A stretch of DNA of 64,000 nt from Pedobacter cryoconitis (GTDB lineage Bacteria > Bacteroidota > Bacteroidia > Sphingobacteriales > Sphingobacteriaceae). Where the stretch lies: assembly GCF_001590605.1 (NCBI RefSeq), contig NZ_CP014504.1, positions 3,720,001-3,784,000 on the forward strand, given 5' to 3'. Under the pieces are notes generated by a model that searched no databases, was not told where the DNA came from, and saw nothing but the letters and a program-made list of their open reading frames with translations. Below, in pieces: positions 40,899 through 52,742 of the stretch; the first letter of the stretch is position 1, and every line of letters begins with the position of its first letter. Position numbers and translations under genes: made by a program.

Positions 40899-42227
40899 CT
40901 ATTGTATTTTTTTATCAGTGGAAGAATCATAAAGTTTATCAACCATCGTGATCTGGCGGAATAGCAACAGACTCACAATGATGGCGAGTGAAATGTAAAC
41001 GGCTGTAAACAGATAAAATGAATAAGCAATTCCGGGCATTGGGGTAACTGCATCGGCGGTACGCATCACGCCATAAATAATCCATGGCTGACGGCCCACT
41101 TCTGTAACTGTCCAACCTGCTTCAAGTGCAAGAAAACCCATTGGAGTTGCAATAACAAATAGTTTGAGCATCCATTTACTTTCAGCCCAGCCTTTCTTTT
41201 TAATCAGTGCGATAAAGTAAATCACGGCCAGGCCTAGCATAGCCATCCCGAGCCCTACCATGATCTGGAAGGCATAGTGTACCACTACAACTGGCGGCTG
41301 ATCTTTTTTAGCAAACTGGTCTAGTCCTTTAACTTCTGCATTAAAATCTCCGGTAGCCATAAAGCTTAGGGCTTTAGGTATTTCCAGTGCATATTTAACA
41401 GTTTTAGTCGCGGTATCCGGAATTCCTCCAATGATTAACCCGGCTCCTTTTTCGGTATGAAAGTGAGCTTCCATGGCAGCAAGTTTTGCGGGCTGCCGTT
41501 TTGCAACATCCTTTGCTGAAATATCACCACTAATAGGTTGAAGACAAGCGGCTACAGTTCCGAATATGGCTGCGATCTGAAATGCTTTACGATGAAAGTT
41601 TACATTTTTGCCTTTTAAAATCATCAGGGCATGAACTCCTGCAACGGCAAATCCTGTGGAGACAAAGGCGGCAACACACATGTGGAGTGCTTGTGAAAAC
41701 CAAGCTTCATTAAACATGGCTTTCATTGGGTCTATATTCAGGTATTGCCCGTTGACGAAATCAAATCCTGCAGGGCTGTTCATCCAGGCATTGGCTGCAA
41801 CAACAAGGATACCTGACAGTAATCCGCTGATCCCTACAATTACACCGGTAAACCAGTGAAACCAGGGATGAAAACGGTTCCATCCGTACAGGTAAAATCC
41901 TAGAGCGATGGCCTCGATAAAAAAGGCTGTTCCTTCTAATGAAAATGGCATTCCGAAGATCGGGCCTGCATGTTCCATAAATTTAGGCCAGAGCAGACCG
42001 AGTTCAAAAGACAATACGGTTCCTGAAACTGCACCGGTGGCGAAGAAAATTGCTACTCCTTTGCTCCATGCTTTAGTGACATCGAGGTATACTGCTTTTT
42101 TTCTTTTTAACCAAAGATAGTGGGCAGTACACATGAAGAATGGCATCACCATTCCGATACAGGAGAAAACAATATGAAAGCCTAATGAAAAGGCCATTTG
42201 GAGTCGTGCGGCTAAGAAATCATCCAT
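40899..42227 (-). CDS. cydA: Cytochrome bd ubiquinol oxidase subunit I
   Basis: The start at 42227 gives MDDFLAARLQMAFSLGFHIV, the normal CydA N-terminus with the heme-ligand His at residue 18; 14 codons upstream are not family-like. The 442-aa product has the heme-binding GLLWPKFMEHAGPIFGMPFS, SQALHMCVAAF, and GRQPWIIYGVMRTADAVTP in the quinol-binding half. The Q loop is short, as in the cyanide-insensitive group. It oxidises quinol and reduces oxygen at high affinity. It lies 80 bases behind ndh and 3 bases before cydB, giving a compact aerobic chain. Confidence 0.95.
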   Translation of the reverse strand: MDDFLAARLQMAFSLGFHIVFSCIGMVMPFFMCTAHYLWLKRKKAVYLDVTKAWSKGVAIFFATGAVSGTVLSFELGLLWPKFMEHAGPIFGMPFSLEGTAFFIEAIALGFYLYGWNRFHPWFHWFTGVIVGISGLLSGILVVAANAWMNSPAGFDFVNGQYLNIDPMKAMFNEAWFSQALHMCVAAFVSTGFAVAGVHALMILKGKNVNFHRKAFQIAAIFGTVAACLQPISGDISAKDVAKRQPAKLAAMEAHFHTEKGAGLIIGGIPDTATKTVKYALEIPKALSFMATGDFNAEVKGLDQFAKKDQPPVVVVHYAFQIMVGLGMAMLGLAVIYFIALIKKKGWAESKWMLKLFVIATPMGFLALEAGWTVTEVGRQPWIIYGVMRTADAVTPMPGIAYSFYLFTAVYISLAIIVSLLLFRQITMVDKLYDSSTDKKIQ

Positions 42228-42243
42228 GTAGCAAATGTAATAG

Positions 42244-42264
42244 TTATGGCTTATGAAGCCATAA
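42244..42264. promoter_or_regulatory. 9-bp inverted repeat between ndh and cydA
   Basis: TTATGGCTT (42244-42252) and AAGCCATAA (42256-42264) are perfect reverse complements around ATG. The repeat starts 17 bases before the cydA start codon. It may be an operator or an RNA processing hairpin. A second small repeat (GGCAA/TTGCC around GAA) lies just upstream. Confidence 0.4.
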
Positions 42265-42307
42265 ATCAAGGGGCAAGAATTGCCTTATAATTGTAATATT
42301 AGCAGCT

Positions 42308-43576
42308 TTATAGCTTCTTGCTTGCCGGTCTGACGATCATCCTTAAGGATTGGTCTTTGGTAAAGTAAGCAATCATCCAATTGTATAAAGTTTTGATCCT
42401 GTTTCCCGAATTTATCAGAGAGATCAAATGGATAAATAACCACATCGCCCAGGCAATAAATCCACTGAAAAACAGCTTTGGTTTTGGCAGATCGGCAACG
42501 GCTTTATTTCTTCCGATAATCGCCATGGTGCCTTTATCTACATAACTGAATGCTTTAGGAAATTGGTTTTCCTCTACCCGGATCATGTTTTTACCTACAT
42601 TATCTCCTTGCTGAAGGGCAACTTGTGCTAATTGCGGATGTCCCTGCGGAAAGCCGGGGTCGGTTAACTGGATACAGGTATCACCTATGGCATAAATATC
42701 TTCCAGCCCTTTTACTTTGTTGAATTCATCAACTTGTAGTCTTTTGCCTTTTCCGTAAGCTTCTTCTGGCATACCTTTAAAAGTCATTGCAGTTACTCCG
42801 GCTGCCCAGATCAGGTTTTTAGCTTCAATTGTACTTCCGTCAGCGAAATGAACGGTATCGTTTACAAAATCTTTCACCATCACATTCAGCTTTACTTTGA
42901 CACCCATTTTGGTCAAGGTATCATATGTGTATTGCTGTGATTTCTCACTCATTGGGGCAAGTACTGATTTTAGTCCGTCGACAAGATGGATTTCACCATC
43001 TGCGCCTTTAAGTTCAGGATAATCTTTAGCCAGGATCGTCCGTTTCATTTCGGCAAACATTCCTGAGATCTCAACTCCTGTGGGGCCGCCACCTGCAACA
43101 ACTACAGTCAGCAGCTTTTTACGCTCAACGGGATCTGTTGAGCGGGAAGCTTCTTCTAAACGCTCTAATAAGGTATTGCGCATTTGCAGCGCATCAGCAA
43201 CTGTTTTCATCGGGATAGCATGCTTTGCGACATTGTCCATTCCGAAATAGTTAGTTTCACAACCTGTGGCAAAAACGAGGTAATCGTAGTTAACAGTGCC
43301 CGTGGAAAGGATAACTTGCTTTTGTTGTGGTAAAACTTCTTCCAGTTCTCCCAGTCTGAACATAAAGTTCTTCTTTCCCCGGAAAAGCTTACGAAACGGA
43401 TAAGTGATGTTAGAGGTTTCCAGGTAACCAGTAGCTACCTGATATAGCAGCGGCGGAAAAAAGTTATAATTATTTTTGTCTACAAGGGTTATATCAAATG
43501 ATTCATTACCCGCTAGTTTTTTCGCAAGGTTTACTCCTGCAAATCCACCACCTATAATGACTACTTTTTTTGGCAT
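42308..43576 (-). CDS. ndh: Type II NADH dehydrogenase
   Basis: This 422-aa peripheral flavoprotein has the FAD motif VVIIGGGFAGVNLAKKL (residues about 4-20), the quinone-pocket sequence NFFPPLLYQVATGYLE (about 44-58), the NAD motif VVAGGGPTGVEISGMFAEMK (about 160-179) and the second FAD motif IYAIGDTCIQ (about 290-299). The C-terminal amphipathic helices (IAWAMWLFIHLISLINSGNR) anchor it to the membrane. It feeds electrons to the quinone pool without pumping protons, and sits directly upstream of cydAB. Confidence 0.95.
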   Translation of the reverse strand: MPKKVVIIGGGFAGVNLAKKLAGNESFDITLVDKNNYNFFPPLLYQVATGYLETSNITYPFRKLFRGKKNFMFRLGELEEVLPQQKQVILSTGTVNYDYLVFATGCETNYFGMDNVAKHAIPMKTVADALQMRNTLLERLEEASRSTDPVERKKLLTVVVAGGGPTGVEISGMFAEMKRTILAKDYPELKGADGEIHLVDGLKSVLAPMSEKSQQYTYDTLTKMGVKVKLNVMVKDFVNDTVHFADGSTIEAKNLIWAAGVTAMTFKGMPEEAYGKGKRLQVDEFNKVKGLEDIYAIGDTCIQLTDPGFPQGHPQLAQVALQQGDNVGKNMIRVEENQFPKAFSYVDKGTMAIIGRNKAVADLPKPKLFFSGFIAWAMWLFIHLISLINSGNRIKTLYNWMIAYFTKDQSLRMIVRPASKKL

Positions 43577-43822
43577 ATGATTGAGATTTAAAATATCAGA
43601 TCAATTCTAAACAGTTAGTTTACTAGCCTTAGAACAACAACAAACGTGCTATGTTTGAAGTTATTTAAATTTAGATGGTAAAATTGCTTATCGCTTAACA
43701 GAATAATATTTTGTGAAGAAAAAGTCAAATAAACTGGCAAACCAATCAGTTTAAAGATTCCTGTGCAAAGAATTTTATTACTATTACTGACGTTAAAGGT
43801 TTAAGTTTACAAAAAATTCAAA

Positions 43823-44332
43823 ATGAGCAGCAAAGATCAATCGTCCGCAAATGTTTTAACATTCCAGAAAGGTAAATATGTATTTACTGACCATTTAGAA
43901 GAAGTACATCCTGAAGGAGCGAGCGTGCCGTTTTTAACTGCACAGGCAATTCTGATGACTGTTGAAAAAGATGTTTTCAAAGGAGATATCGCTACTGTAA
44001 AAATCAGTGACCTGATCTTAAAGCAATCAACTTTTATAGATGATAATGGAAAGGTTGTAGAAGCGCATAAGTTATACGTATGGCCACGTAATTTAGGAAG
44101 CACAAAGGAATGGACAGCTAATAAGCTTGAATTTCTGAATGAATTCGTACTGAACTTCCCAATTGAAATCATCTCTTTAGAAGAATCAAATGGGGTAACC
44201 TGGAAATATATTACACCTGAGAATTTCAAAAAGATCCCCGAAGGAATTGAGGCTTCTTCGAGCTTCCAGGAGTATGCAATGCATCAAAGTGAATATTTCT
44301 TTTTGCGCCGTCCTTTGAACGAGCCAAAATAA
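43823..44332 (+). CDS. Hypothetical protein, 169 aa
   Basis: I do not recognise this protein. It is soluble, with no signal peptide or membrane span, and predicted mixed alpha/beta (FLTAQAILMTVEKDVFKGDI, YVWPRNLGSTKEWTANKLEF, SEYFFLRRPLNEP). It stands alone between ndh and the glycosidase on the opposite strand from both. The clean frame and normal codon use support a gene. Confidence 0.7.
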   Translation: MSSKDQSSANVLTFQKGKYVFTDHLEEVHPEGASVPFLTAQAILMTVEKDVFKGDIATVKISDLILKQSTFIDDNGKVVEAHKLYVWPRNLGSTKEWTANKLEFLNEFVLNFPIEIISLEESNGVTWKYITPENFKKIPEGIEASSSFQEYAMHQSEYFFLRRPLNEPK

Positions 44333-44381
44333 AGGCTGAAGGTTCGTCTGCGCTCAGAATTATTTATAAAAAGGGTCTTTT

Positions 44382-47012
44382 CTAGTTTATCCTGATCAGT
44401 CTCAGGTAGTCGAGCATAGCCTGGTTAATCTCACCATTCATATTCTCGTTCCAGTCTTCCAATGAAAGTTGGAATTCATGTGTCCCTGTAGTTAGTTTTA
44501 CTGTATTTATATTGCTAAAACCCCAGTCAGACCATTCCTCTTTTCCGCGTTGTGGAAATACAAAGGTTCCTGCAAACTGACCATCCACATTAAATGTTCT
44601 GATGGCGCATTTGTTCTCTGTATTGGTTGGGCCATTCCCATTGGCATACCTGAAATCAATGGCATAAATCCCTGCTTCAGCTATATCAATCTCAAGCGTT
44701 ATTTTATTATTCTTTGCTTTACTGATCTCGATAAAACCATTTGTGGTATATCCCTGATAAGGCAACGGTGATTTGGCAGCTACGGTTTCCATGGCAATAG
44801 TCTGTATTTCTTTTACGTCAGTAATTAAAACAGGTTCACTGGCAAATGAAGTAATCTTATCTTTATCTACAGCAATTACCTGGAATTCTCCACTTTGTTT
44901 TGCGGTATAACTTAAGTCTTGAGTTTGAGCAATTTCTTTGCCGTTACAGCTGATGTGATAAGTTTCAGCACCTGCTACCTTTTCCCAGCTAATCTGGTTA
45001 TTCACTTTTTTCAACGCAGGCGCAGCGACTGAGAAGTAGTCTGCAGACGTTGCAACTTTACCTTGTTCCAATTTGTTATCAGCAAGTATAATATCGATTT
45101 GATGTTTTCCTTTTAGTGTGGCAGAGACCATAGCCCCTGGCAAAGGCTTACCATCAAGTGTGATTGATTTAATCTGGTTTCCGTATCCGCTCAATTTAAT
45201 ATCCAATACTGCATTGCGGTATTTAAAATTAGTCAGTGTTCTTTCTCCTTTTAATATTTCAGGAATAAATGGTTTAAATACCAGGGCGTTTGCTTGCATA
45301 TCCATACCAAATAACACACTATAAACGAGGCTGATATTTCCAGCCAGGCTCCATAACATATTACTGGAATTGATTTGTGTACCTGCGAAATCTCCAGAGG
45401 TAGAAACGAAATTCTCTTTATTGGTCAGAAACAATGCTGCAGGGCGATAAATTGCGCTCATACTTTGCATAAGAGCTGCTGCATTTCCAGTTTTCGCCGC
45501 AGCGAGTGACCAGTAGGCTTGTACGAAAGGCCATACTGCATTGTTATGATAGGGTGGGATATTCGGAATCTGCGGATAGATACAGGGAATCCCAAATTTA
45601 GTGACTGGGGTATTTGCGATTACAGATTTCTGCTGCACTGCATCTGCAATATCAAATAGAACAGTTAGTGCTGCTCCTAATGCTTCGGAACGGGGAGACA
45701 AAATTTTAAACTGCCTGCCGTATAAGTATTGCCCATAGTATCCTTTTTCTGGCATCCACAGGTATTTGTTGATCCCTTCTTTTATTTGATTGGCAATACC
45801 CGCATATTTTTCAGTCCTCTCTTTGTCTTTCAAAAGCAGCGCCATTTGTGCAAGGACTTTATTGGCCTGGTAGTGAACTGCATTAGTTCCCAGATTTTCT
45901 GAGGCATAAATATCGGCAGACTGCATCCATTTTGGATAGGTCTGGTCCCGCCAGTCTAAAAAAGAGGATTCACCTCTGACCATGCCTGTTTGCGGGTCAT
46001 ATACGTTTTTCAGGTCATCTTCAACAGTATTTCTGATTATCGAATAAGCTTTGGTAAGCCATGCCTGATCACCTGTGGTTTTATAGACTTCCCAGGCTGC
46101 AACAGCCCAAATCATCCGGTCAGAAGACACTGGCCATGAACCTCCTGTTCCCGTATCCTGAATAACACGGTTATTTTTGACCTTTCTCAGTAAACTATTC
46201 TGGGCAACTTTGGGTTGCAGTGTAGCCATGGAAAGTATAATACTATAACTAATATCCCTTGTCCATACACCTGCCCATTCTTTACCCGTCCTGAAAGTAC
46301 CGTCAGGCTCTATTGCATTCTCCATTTCTTCTAAACCAAGATTATAGAGTGCATCCATGATTGGAACAGTTGATTTATACTGAGGGAAAGCAGAAATGTC
46401 TTTGGAAAGTTTCCACGAAGAAGCCGTAGTTTTCTTTTCCTGAGCCTGATTCATTTCCAGCGTAATCCTATAAATACCATCACCATCAGTATCTTTTAAT
46501 TCCAGTTCTTGGTGATTGCTCAGGTTATCGAAATCCCAGATAAGCGGACTGATACTTCCGGCTACAAAAACGCCTTTGAAATCTGCTTTGTAAATTTTTG
46601 TTCCATCATAAGTTGTATAAAAACCTTTGGACGCAAAATCAGCCAGCACTTCACGCAGATCAAGCTTGATTGTGAATTTAGTATCTGGTCTGAGAAATAC
46701 ACCTTTTGATAGTGGTTCTTTGAGTTGTTGTCCAAAACGGATCACTGGCGTTTCAAATTTTCCATCAACGGCAATAATACTGATCTGGTGATTTTTTCCA
46801 GAAGCCATTTCGTTGTCTTTACCATTAATACTGAACTTGAAGGACAGATCCGGACTGATGTCCAGGTTAACTGGACTTTGGTAGTTAGAATGTATGGTTG
46901 TGGGAGAAAGTGCAATCGCCTCAAATGCTCCTTGTGTAACTCTATCTTTTGATAAGGTATAAGCTTCAGATTGATATAGGTTGTTCATAGGTTTCCGGAC
47001 CACAGCGGCCAT
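44382..47012 (-). CDS. Six-hairpin glycoside hydrolase with C-terminal carbohydrate-binding domain
   Basis: This 876-aa protein has an N-terminal beta region (residues about 10-200), then an (alpha/alpha)6 catalytic-type domain (about 205-580): GKEWAGVWTRDISYSIILSM, GGSWPVSSDRMIWAVAAWEV, LDWRDQTYPKWMQSADIYAS, NNAVWPFVQAYWSLAAAKTG. Acidic residues in VWTRDISY and FLDWRDQTYP are candidate catalytic groups. A beta domain and a CBM35-like domain (about 740-876, YAIDFRYANGNGPTN, GTHEFQLSLEDWNENMNGEI) follow. It resembles glycogen-debranching or MGH1-like families. No signal peptide precedes the Met, with a stop just upstream in frame, unlike expectations for a surface glycosidase. Confidence 0.82.
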   Translation of the reverse strand: MAAVVRKPMNNLYQSEAYTLSKDRVTQGAFEAIALSPTTIHSNYQSPVNLDISPDLSFKFSINGKDNEMASGKNHQISIIAVDGKFETPVIRFGQQLKEPLSKGVFLRPDTKFTIKLDLREVLADFASKGFYTTYDGTKIYKADFKGVFVAGSISPLIWDFDNLSNHQELELKDTDGDGIYRITLEMNQAQEKKTTASSWKLSKDISAFPQYKSTVPIMDALYNLGLEEMENAIEPDGTFRTGKEWAGVWTRDISYSIILSMATLQPKVAQNSLLRKVKNNRVIQDTGTGGSWPVSSDRMIWAVAAWEVYKTTGDQAWLTKAYSIIRNTVEDDLKNVYDPQTGMVRGESSFLDWRDQTYPKWMQSADIYASENLGTNAVHYQANKVLAQMALLLKDKERTEKYAGIANQIKEGINKYLWMPEKGYYGQYLYGRQFKILSPRSEALGAALTVLFDIADAVQQKSVIANTPVTKFGIPCIYPQIPNIPPYHNNAVWPFVQAYWSLAAAKTGNAAALMQSMSAIYRPAALFLTNKENFVSTSGDFAGTQINSSNMLWSLAGNISLVYSVLFGMDMQANALVFKPFIPEILKGERTLTNFKYRNAVLDIKLSGYGNQIKSITLDGKPLPGAMVSATLKGKHQIDIILADNKLEQGKVATSADYFSVAAPALKKVNNQISWEKVAGAETYHISCNGKEIAQTQDLSYTAKQSGEFQVIAVDKDKITSFASEPVLITDVKEIQTIAMETVAAKSPLPYQGYTTNGFIEISKAKNNKITLEIDIAEAGIYAIDFRYANGNGPTNTENKCAIRTFNVDGQFAGTFVFPQRGKEEWSDWGFSNINTVKLTTGTHEFQLSLEDWNENMNGEINQAMLDYLRLIRIN

Positions 47013-47037
47013 AAATGAGAACGGGAAATTTCAGTTC

Positions 47038-47379
47038 TTATTCTTCGTCTTCCAGGATATTTCTATCCTCCCAGCTCAGATATGCTCTGTACCATTCTGC
47101 GCATTGTTTAAATACCTCAGTCAAATCCCCCTCTTCCAAAGTAAAATGCACTGCGAAAATATGATTTTCGACAACCCCATAAAGGTTCAGGTATTCAAAC
47201 TCATAAGTTTTAGTATCCGCCTTAAAATTAAGTCCTTCAACTTCATCCGTCGCGATAACCTCCATGATCGTATGTGAGCCCGTATGCTGTATCACAGTGC
47301 GGCCCCCCATTTCATCTTCAACATGCTCACTTGGCTCTAAGAAAACTATTTCAGGAAGTGTAAAGTCCATTAAATTCAT
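47038..47379 (-). CDS. Hypothetical protein, 113 aa
   Basis: This acidic soluble protein has no signal peptide and no recognised family. The start at 47379 or the Met at codon 4 both fit. It has strands YEFEYLNLYGVVENHIFAVH and a final helix WYRAYLSWEDRNILEDEE. It is upstream of the glycosidase in the same direction, 25 bases apart, so they may share a transcript. A (GAAA)17 tract on its coding strand lies 128 bases before the ATG. Confidence 0.65.
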   Translation of the reverse strand: MNLMDFTLPEIVFLEPSEHVEDEMGGRTVIQHTGSHTIMEVIATDEVEGLNFKADTKTYEFEYLNLYGVVENHIFAVHFTLEEGDLTEVFKQCAEWYRAYLSWEDRNILEDEE

Positions 47380-47506
47380 GCCGCGAATCTAAGGATTTTA
47401 CGTTACAAAAAGCTAATCAAGATGTATTTATCCGTGTTGAACAGCTAGAAAAACATTTGATGAAACATGATCAGAAAATTGGGTTATTTATTTTTTCGCC
47501 TCAAGG

Positions 47507-47574
<68 letters not shown>

Positions 47575-47607
47575 CTCTTCCCAACCACTTCCCCCGCTTG
47601 GACATAG

Positions 47608-47697
47608 AAAAAAAACACCTATACTAATGTGAAGGGCATTCGTTCCGAGCCTTTTCGGCGACGGCAATGTCGCCCGAACATAGTATAGGTGTTTTTT
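47608..47697 (-). ncRNA. Structured terminator-like element, copy 1
   Basis: An outer stem (AACACCTATACT side at 47613-47624, partner AGTATAGGTGTT at 47682-47693) with T-runs on both ends encloses a 63-nt core (47624-47686) that recurs at 57641-57703 with only two changes. Inside are GGGC/GCCC, CCGA/TCGG and CGAC/GTCG pairings, giving a branched fold. It begins right behind the thiH stop, so it probably terminates the thiamine operon. The strand given is that of thiH. Confidence 0.75.
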
Positions 47698-48812
47698 TAT
47701 TGGAGAAGCCTATCCCAATCCTTCCACACCGCCTCATACCCCTTTTCTTTCAACATTTCCTTAATCTCTTCCGGCGTCCTTTCATCACAAATCTCAAACT
47801 GTTCCAGCGATTCCGGTTCCACCGCATACCCACCAGGATTAGTTTTAGAACCCGCGCTCATAGAAGTAATCCCCAAGCCAATCACATGATCCCTAAAAAC
47901 AACAGACTCCCTTGTAGAAATAGAAAGCTCAACCTCTTCATTCAACAACCTGTATGCGCAAATCAGCTGTACCAACTCCCTGTCTGACATTTCAACTTTA
48001 GGCGCTAACCCTCCACTAAATGGCCTTAACCGTGGAAACGATAAACTATATTTAGTCTTCCAATACTTTTTCTCCAAATATTCCAGATGCAACGCTGTAA
48101 AAAACGAATCCGTACGCCAATCTTCCAATCCGATCAACACCCCCAGTCCCATCTTATGCACCCCAGCTTTTCCTAACCGGTCTGGCGTTTCCAATCTATA
48201 TTCAAAATTCGATTTCTTTCCCTTTGGATGATGCTTTTTATAATCTTCCCGGTGATAAGTCTCCTGGTAAACCAGCACTGTATTTAACCCCAAAGGAATC
48301 AAGACCTCATAATCCTCCGTATCCAGCGGCTGTACTTCCATTGAAATCAGTGCAAAATGTGGACGCAAAAGTTCCAGTACCCTTTTAAAATATTCAGTAT
48401 GAACCGTCTGATTAGCCTCACCAGTCACCAGTAATACATGTTCATACCCCATTTCTTTTAACACAGCAACTTCCTGCATAATCTCCATGGGAGACAGTGT
48501 TTTACGCCTCACCTTATTATCCAGGCTAAACCCACAATAAGTACAAATATTATTACACTCATTAGAAAGATAAAGCGGTACATATAACTGCATTACTTTA
48601 CCAAAACGCTTCAAAGTAGCCAATCTGCTCAACTGTGCCATTTGTTCCAGATAAGGAGCAGCAGCAGGAGAAATTAATGCTTTAAAATCTTCTAAAGTCC
48701 GATTGCTATTCCCCAAAGCACGTTCTACATCGTACGATGTCTTTTCATATATACTCTGTTTAATCTGTTCCCAGCTATAAGTATTAAAAAGTGCAGTAAA
48801 ATTATCAGTCAT
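47697..48812 (-). CDS. thiH: 2-iminoacetate synthase ThiH
   Basis: This 371-aa radical-SAM enzyme cleaves tyrosine to dehydroglycine for the thiazole ring of thiamine. The iron-sulfur Cys motif CxxxCxxC is seen as [10 protein letters not shown] (about residues 85-94). [19 protein letters not shown] and [20 protein letters not shown] are ThiH signatures. It is the last gene of the thiamine operon and overlaps thiG by 8 bases. A structured hairpin element follows the stop. Use of ThiH rather than ThiO implies an anaerobic-type dehydroglycine route. Confidence 0.95.
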   Translation of the reverse strand: MTDNFTALFNTYSWEQIKQSIYEKTSYDVERALGNSNRTLEDFKALISPAAAPYLEQMAQLSRLATLKRFGKVMQLYVPLYLSNECNNICTYCGFSLDNKVRRKTLSPMEIMQEVAVLKEMGYEHVLLVTGEANQTVHTEYFKRVLELLRPHFALISMEVQPLDTEDYEVLIPLGLNTVLVYQETYHREDYKKHHPKGKKSNFEYRLETPDRLGKAGVHKMGLGVLIGLEDWRTDSFFTALHLEYLEKKYWKTKYSLSFPRLRPFSGGLAPKVEMSDRELVQLICAYRLLNEEVELSISTRESVVFRDHVIGLGITSMSAGSKTNPGGYAVEPESLEQFEICDERTPEEIKEMLKEKGYEAVWKDWDRLLQ

Positions 48813-49569
48813 CCAAAAATGAGGTTAGTGGGCTGCTTGACACAGCAGATGAATTGATAGACCCTAATTTTGCTTCAAATGCCATCCTTCCGGCAATGAC
48901 CGCAATCTTAAATGCTTCAGCCATTTTCACTGGATCTCTGGAAACAGCGATTGCCGTATTTACCAGAACTGCGTCTGCACCAATTTCCATAGCCTTTGCG
49001 GCATCAGAAGGAGCACCAATTCCAGCATCTACAATTACAGGAACATTACTTTGACTAATAATAATTTCCAGAAAATCAATAGTTTTCAAACCTTTATTAC
49101 TTCCGATTGGCGAACCTAAAGGCATCACTGCGGCAGTTCCAGCATCTTCTAAATGCTTGCATAATACCGGGTCAGCATGAATATAGGGTAAGACAATAAA
49201 GCCTAATTTCGCTAGTTCTTCTGTTGCCTTTAAGGTCTCAATCGGATCAGGCATTAAATATTTAGGATCAGGATGAATCTCCAGCTTAATCCAGTTGGTT
49301 TCTAAAGCTTCCCTGGCCATCTGAGCTGCAAAAACAGCTTCCTTCGCATTTCTCACACCCGAAGTATTAGGCAGCAGGTTAAACTGCGGATAATTTAAAT
49401 GGCTTAATATATCGTCTTCCTGATCTTTCAGGTCAACTCTTTTTAAGGCTACAGTAACCAGTTCTGAACCAGAAACAAGCAATGCTTGCTCCATAATTTC
49501 TGCCGAACTGAACTTGCCCGTCCCTGTAAATAAACGGGAGTTAAATACTTTATCTGCAATAGTTAACAT
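48805..49569 (-). CDS. thiG: Thiazole synthase ThiG
   Basis: This 254-aa TIM-barrel enzyme forms the thiazole phosphate from DXP, dehydroglycine and ThiS-thiocarboxylate. The Schiff-base lysine is Lys95 in [26 protein letters not shown] (about residues 140-155) and [20 protein letters not shown] are family signatures. It overlaps thiE by 7 bases and thiH by 8 bases. Confidence 0.97.
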   Translation of the reverse strand: MLTIADKVFNSRLFTGTGKFSSAEIMEQALLVSGSELVTVALKRVDLKDQEDDILSHLNYPQFNLLPNTSGVRNAKEAVFAAQMAREALETNWIKLEIHPDPKYLMPDPIETLKATEELAKLGFIVLPYIHADPVLCKHLEDAGTAAVMPLGSPIGSNKGLKTIDFLEIIISQSNVPVIVDAGIGAPSDAAKAMEIGADAVLVNTAIAVSRDPVKMAEAFKIAVIAGRMAFEAKLGSINSSAVSSSPLTSFLDD

Positions 49570-50213
49570 ATCGTTTGTTTTGAATTAAGGTTTAATTCCT
49601 GATAGATCAAGCTGATATTTTCTGACGGATCAGTATGCTGTGTGAGTAAACCAGAAACAGCAATACCATAAATCCCCGTTTGGAGAATACTATTGATATC
49701 CTGGGTTTTTATTCCACCAATGGCTATAATGGGTAATTTAATTCCAGCAGCTAAAACCTGTTGCATGAGTTGCTGATATCCTTCAAGTCCAAGCACCGGA
49801 CTTAAGTTTTGCTTGGTTGTGGTAAAACGAAAAGGGCCCAAACCAATATAATCCGCACCTTCCTCTACTCTTCTGCATATATCTGCAAAAGTGTTTGCTG
49901 TACCACCAATACACTTATCCTTTCCCAAAATACCCCTTGCCTGCGCTACAGGCATATCATTCAAACCCAAATGCACGCCATACGCACCTGATTTTAAAGC
50001 CAGTTCCGGATAGTCATTAACAATTAATTTTGCGCCGTACTTTTCACATAAACGACTGGCCTGAATGGCGAGTTCGAGTACTACATCTTCAGATTGCTCT
50101 TTAACCCGGAGCTGTATCCATTGACCACCTGCCTGCAGTACTTTTTCAATAGCAGTAAGGTGTGTCCCATTTTCCGGGGGCTGTGATATATAATGTAACT
50201 GATCAATTAACAT
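49563..50213 (-). CDS. thiE: Thiamine-phosphate synthase ThiE
   Basis: This 216-aa TIM-barrel enzyme joins HMP-PP and thiazole phosphate. The active site is visible: [31 protein letters not shown], the phosphate loop [13 protein letters not shown] (residues about 124-136) and [14 protein letters not shown]. It overlaps the TenI-like gene by 11 bases and thiG by 7 bases. This complete active site marks it as the true ThiE of the pair. Confidence 0.95.
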   Translation of the reverse strand: MLIDQLHYISQPPENGTHLTAIEKVLQAGGQWIQLRVKEQSEDVVLELAIQASRLCEKYGAKLIVNDYPELALKSGAYGVHLGLNDMPVAQARGILGKDKCIGGTANTFADICRRVEEGADYIGLGPFRFTTTKQNLSPVLGLEGYQQLMQQVLAAGIKLPIIAIGGIKTQDINSILQTGIYGIAVSGLLTQHTDPSENISLIYQELNLNSKQTIC

Positions 50214-50817
50214 CTCTTTTTTCTTCTAATGATTTGAGCATCTTTTCAAATTCTTTTAATGCGCCAGACGGGTGATTCCAAAGTGCACCAAGAACAGCAG
50301 CACCATCAAAATTCATTCGTTGCAATTCCTGGAACAGGTCTGCATTCACCCCTCCAATCCCAAAAACCTTTAATCCCTGTGGAACAGCAGACAAATAGAA
50401 ATTACGCTCTACTATACTTTGATATCCAACTTTTGAAATACTATTAAATACTGGCCCAAAAAACACATAATCCAAAAAGGCAGTATCCGCTGGTGGTCCC
50501 CATTGATGAACAGACCGGCTTAAGTGAAAACCAGCTGCAAAAAGCGCTGTTTTTTTTTGCTGACTGGTAAGCTTCCATAGTTTTTCAGGATAATGAAGCC
50601 TGCGGATTGAAAACATGTTTGCCAATTCATGATGCTGATGAATTGAAATTGCCCGGTAATAATCCGGGTTAATCTCCAGCATCAGCCTCATAAATCTGGT
50701 CTCATCATTTTCCGGTTTCCTGAGATGCAATAATTGAAGTCCTGCCTCAAACAAGGCATTGATCAATTTGCCTTCTCCCTGGAAATAATCCGGACGTGTT
50801 ACGGCTATAAGTTCCAT
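50203..50817 (-). CDS. tenI: TenI/ThiE-like protein
   Basis: This 204-aa TIM-barrel protein resembles ThiE (LIAVTRPDYFQGEGKLINAL, LLHLRKPENDE, DYVFFGPVFNSISKVGY, FGIGGVNADLFQEL) but lacks the TK-containing phosphate loop and the ND motif of true ThiE. It fits the TenI group, which in Bacillus aromatises the thiazole product of ThiG. It begins immediately after the thiC stop (TAAATG) and overlaps thiE. The TenI-like assignment is by motif loss and context. Confidence 0.85.
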   Translation of the reverse strand: MELIAVTRPDYFQGEGKLINALFEAGLQLLHLRKPENDETRFMRLMLEINPDYYRAISIHQHHELANMFSIRRLHYPEKLWKLTSQQKKTALFAAGFHLSRSVHQWGPPADTAFLDYVFFGPVFNSISKVGYQSIVERNFYLSAVPQGLKVFGIGGVNADLFQELQRMNFDGAAVLGALWNHPSGALKEFEKMLKSLEEKRDVN

Positions 50818-52734
<1,917 letters not shown>

Positions 52735-52742
52735 TTAATGAA

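Noticed and set aside
44382-47012. Assigning the glycosidase to a specific CAZy family
   Set aside because: The six-hairpin motifs fit several families (debranching, MGH1-like, GH63/GH37-like). Only the fold class is supported.
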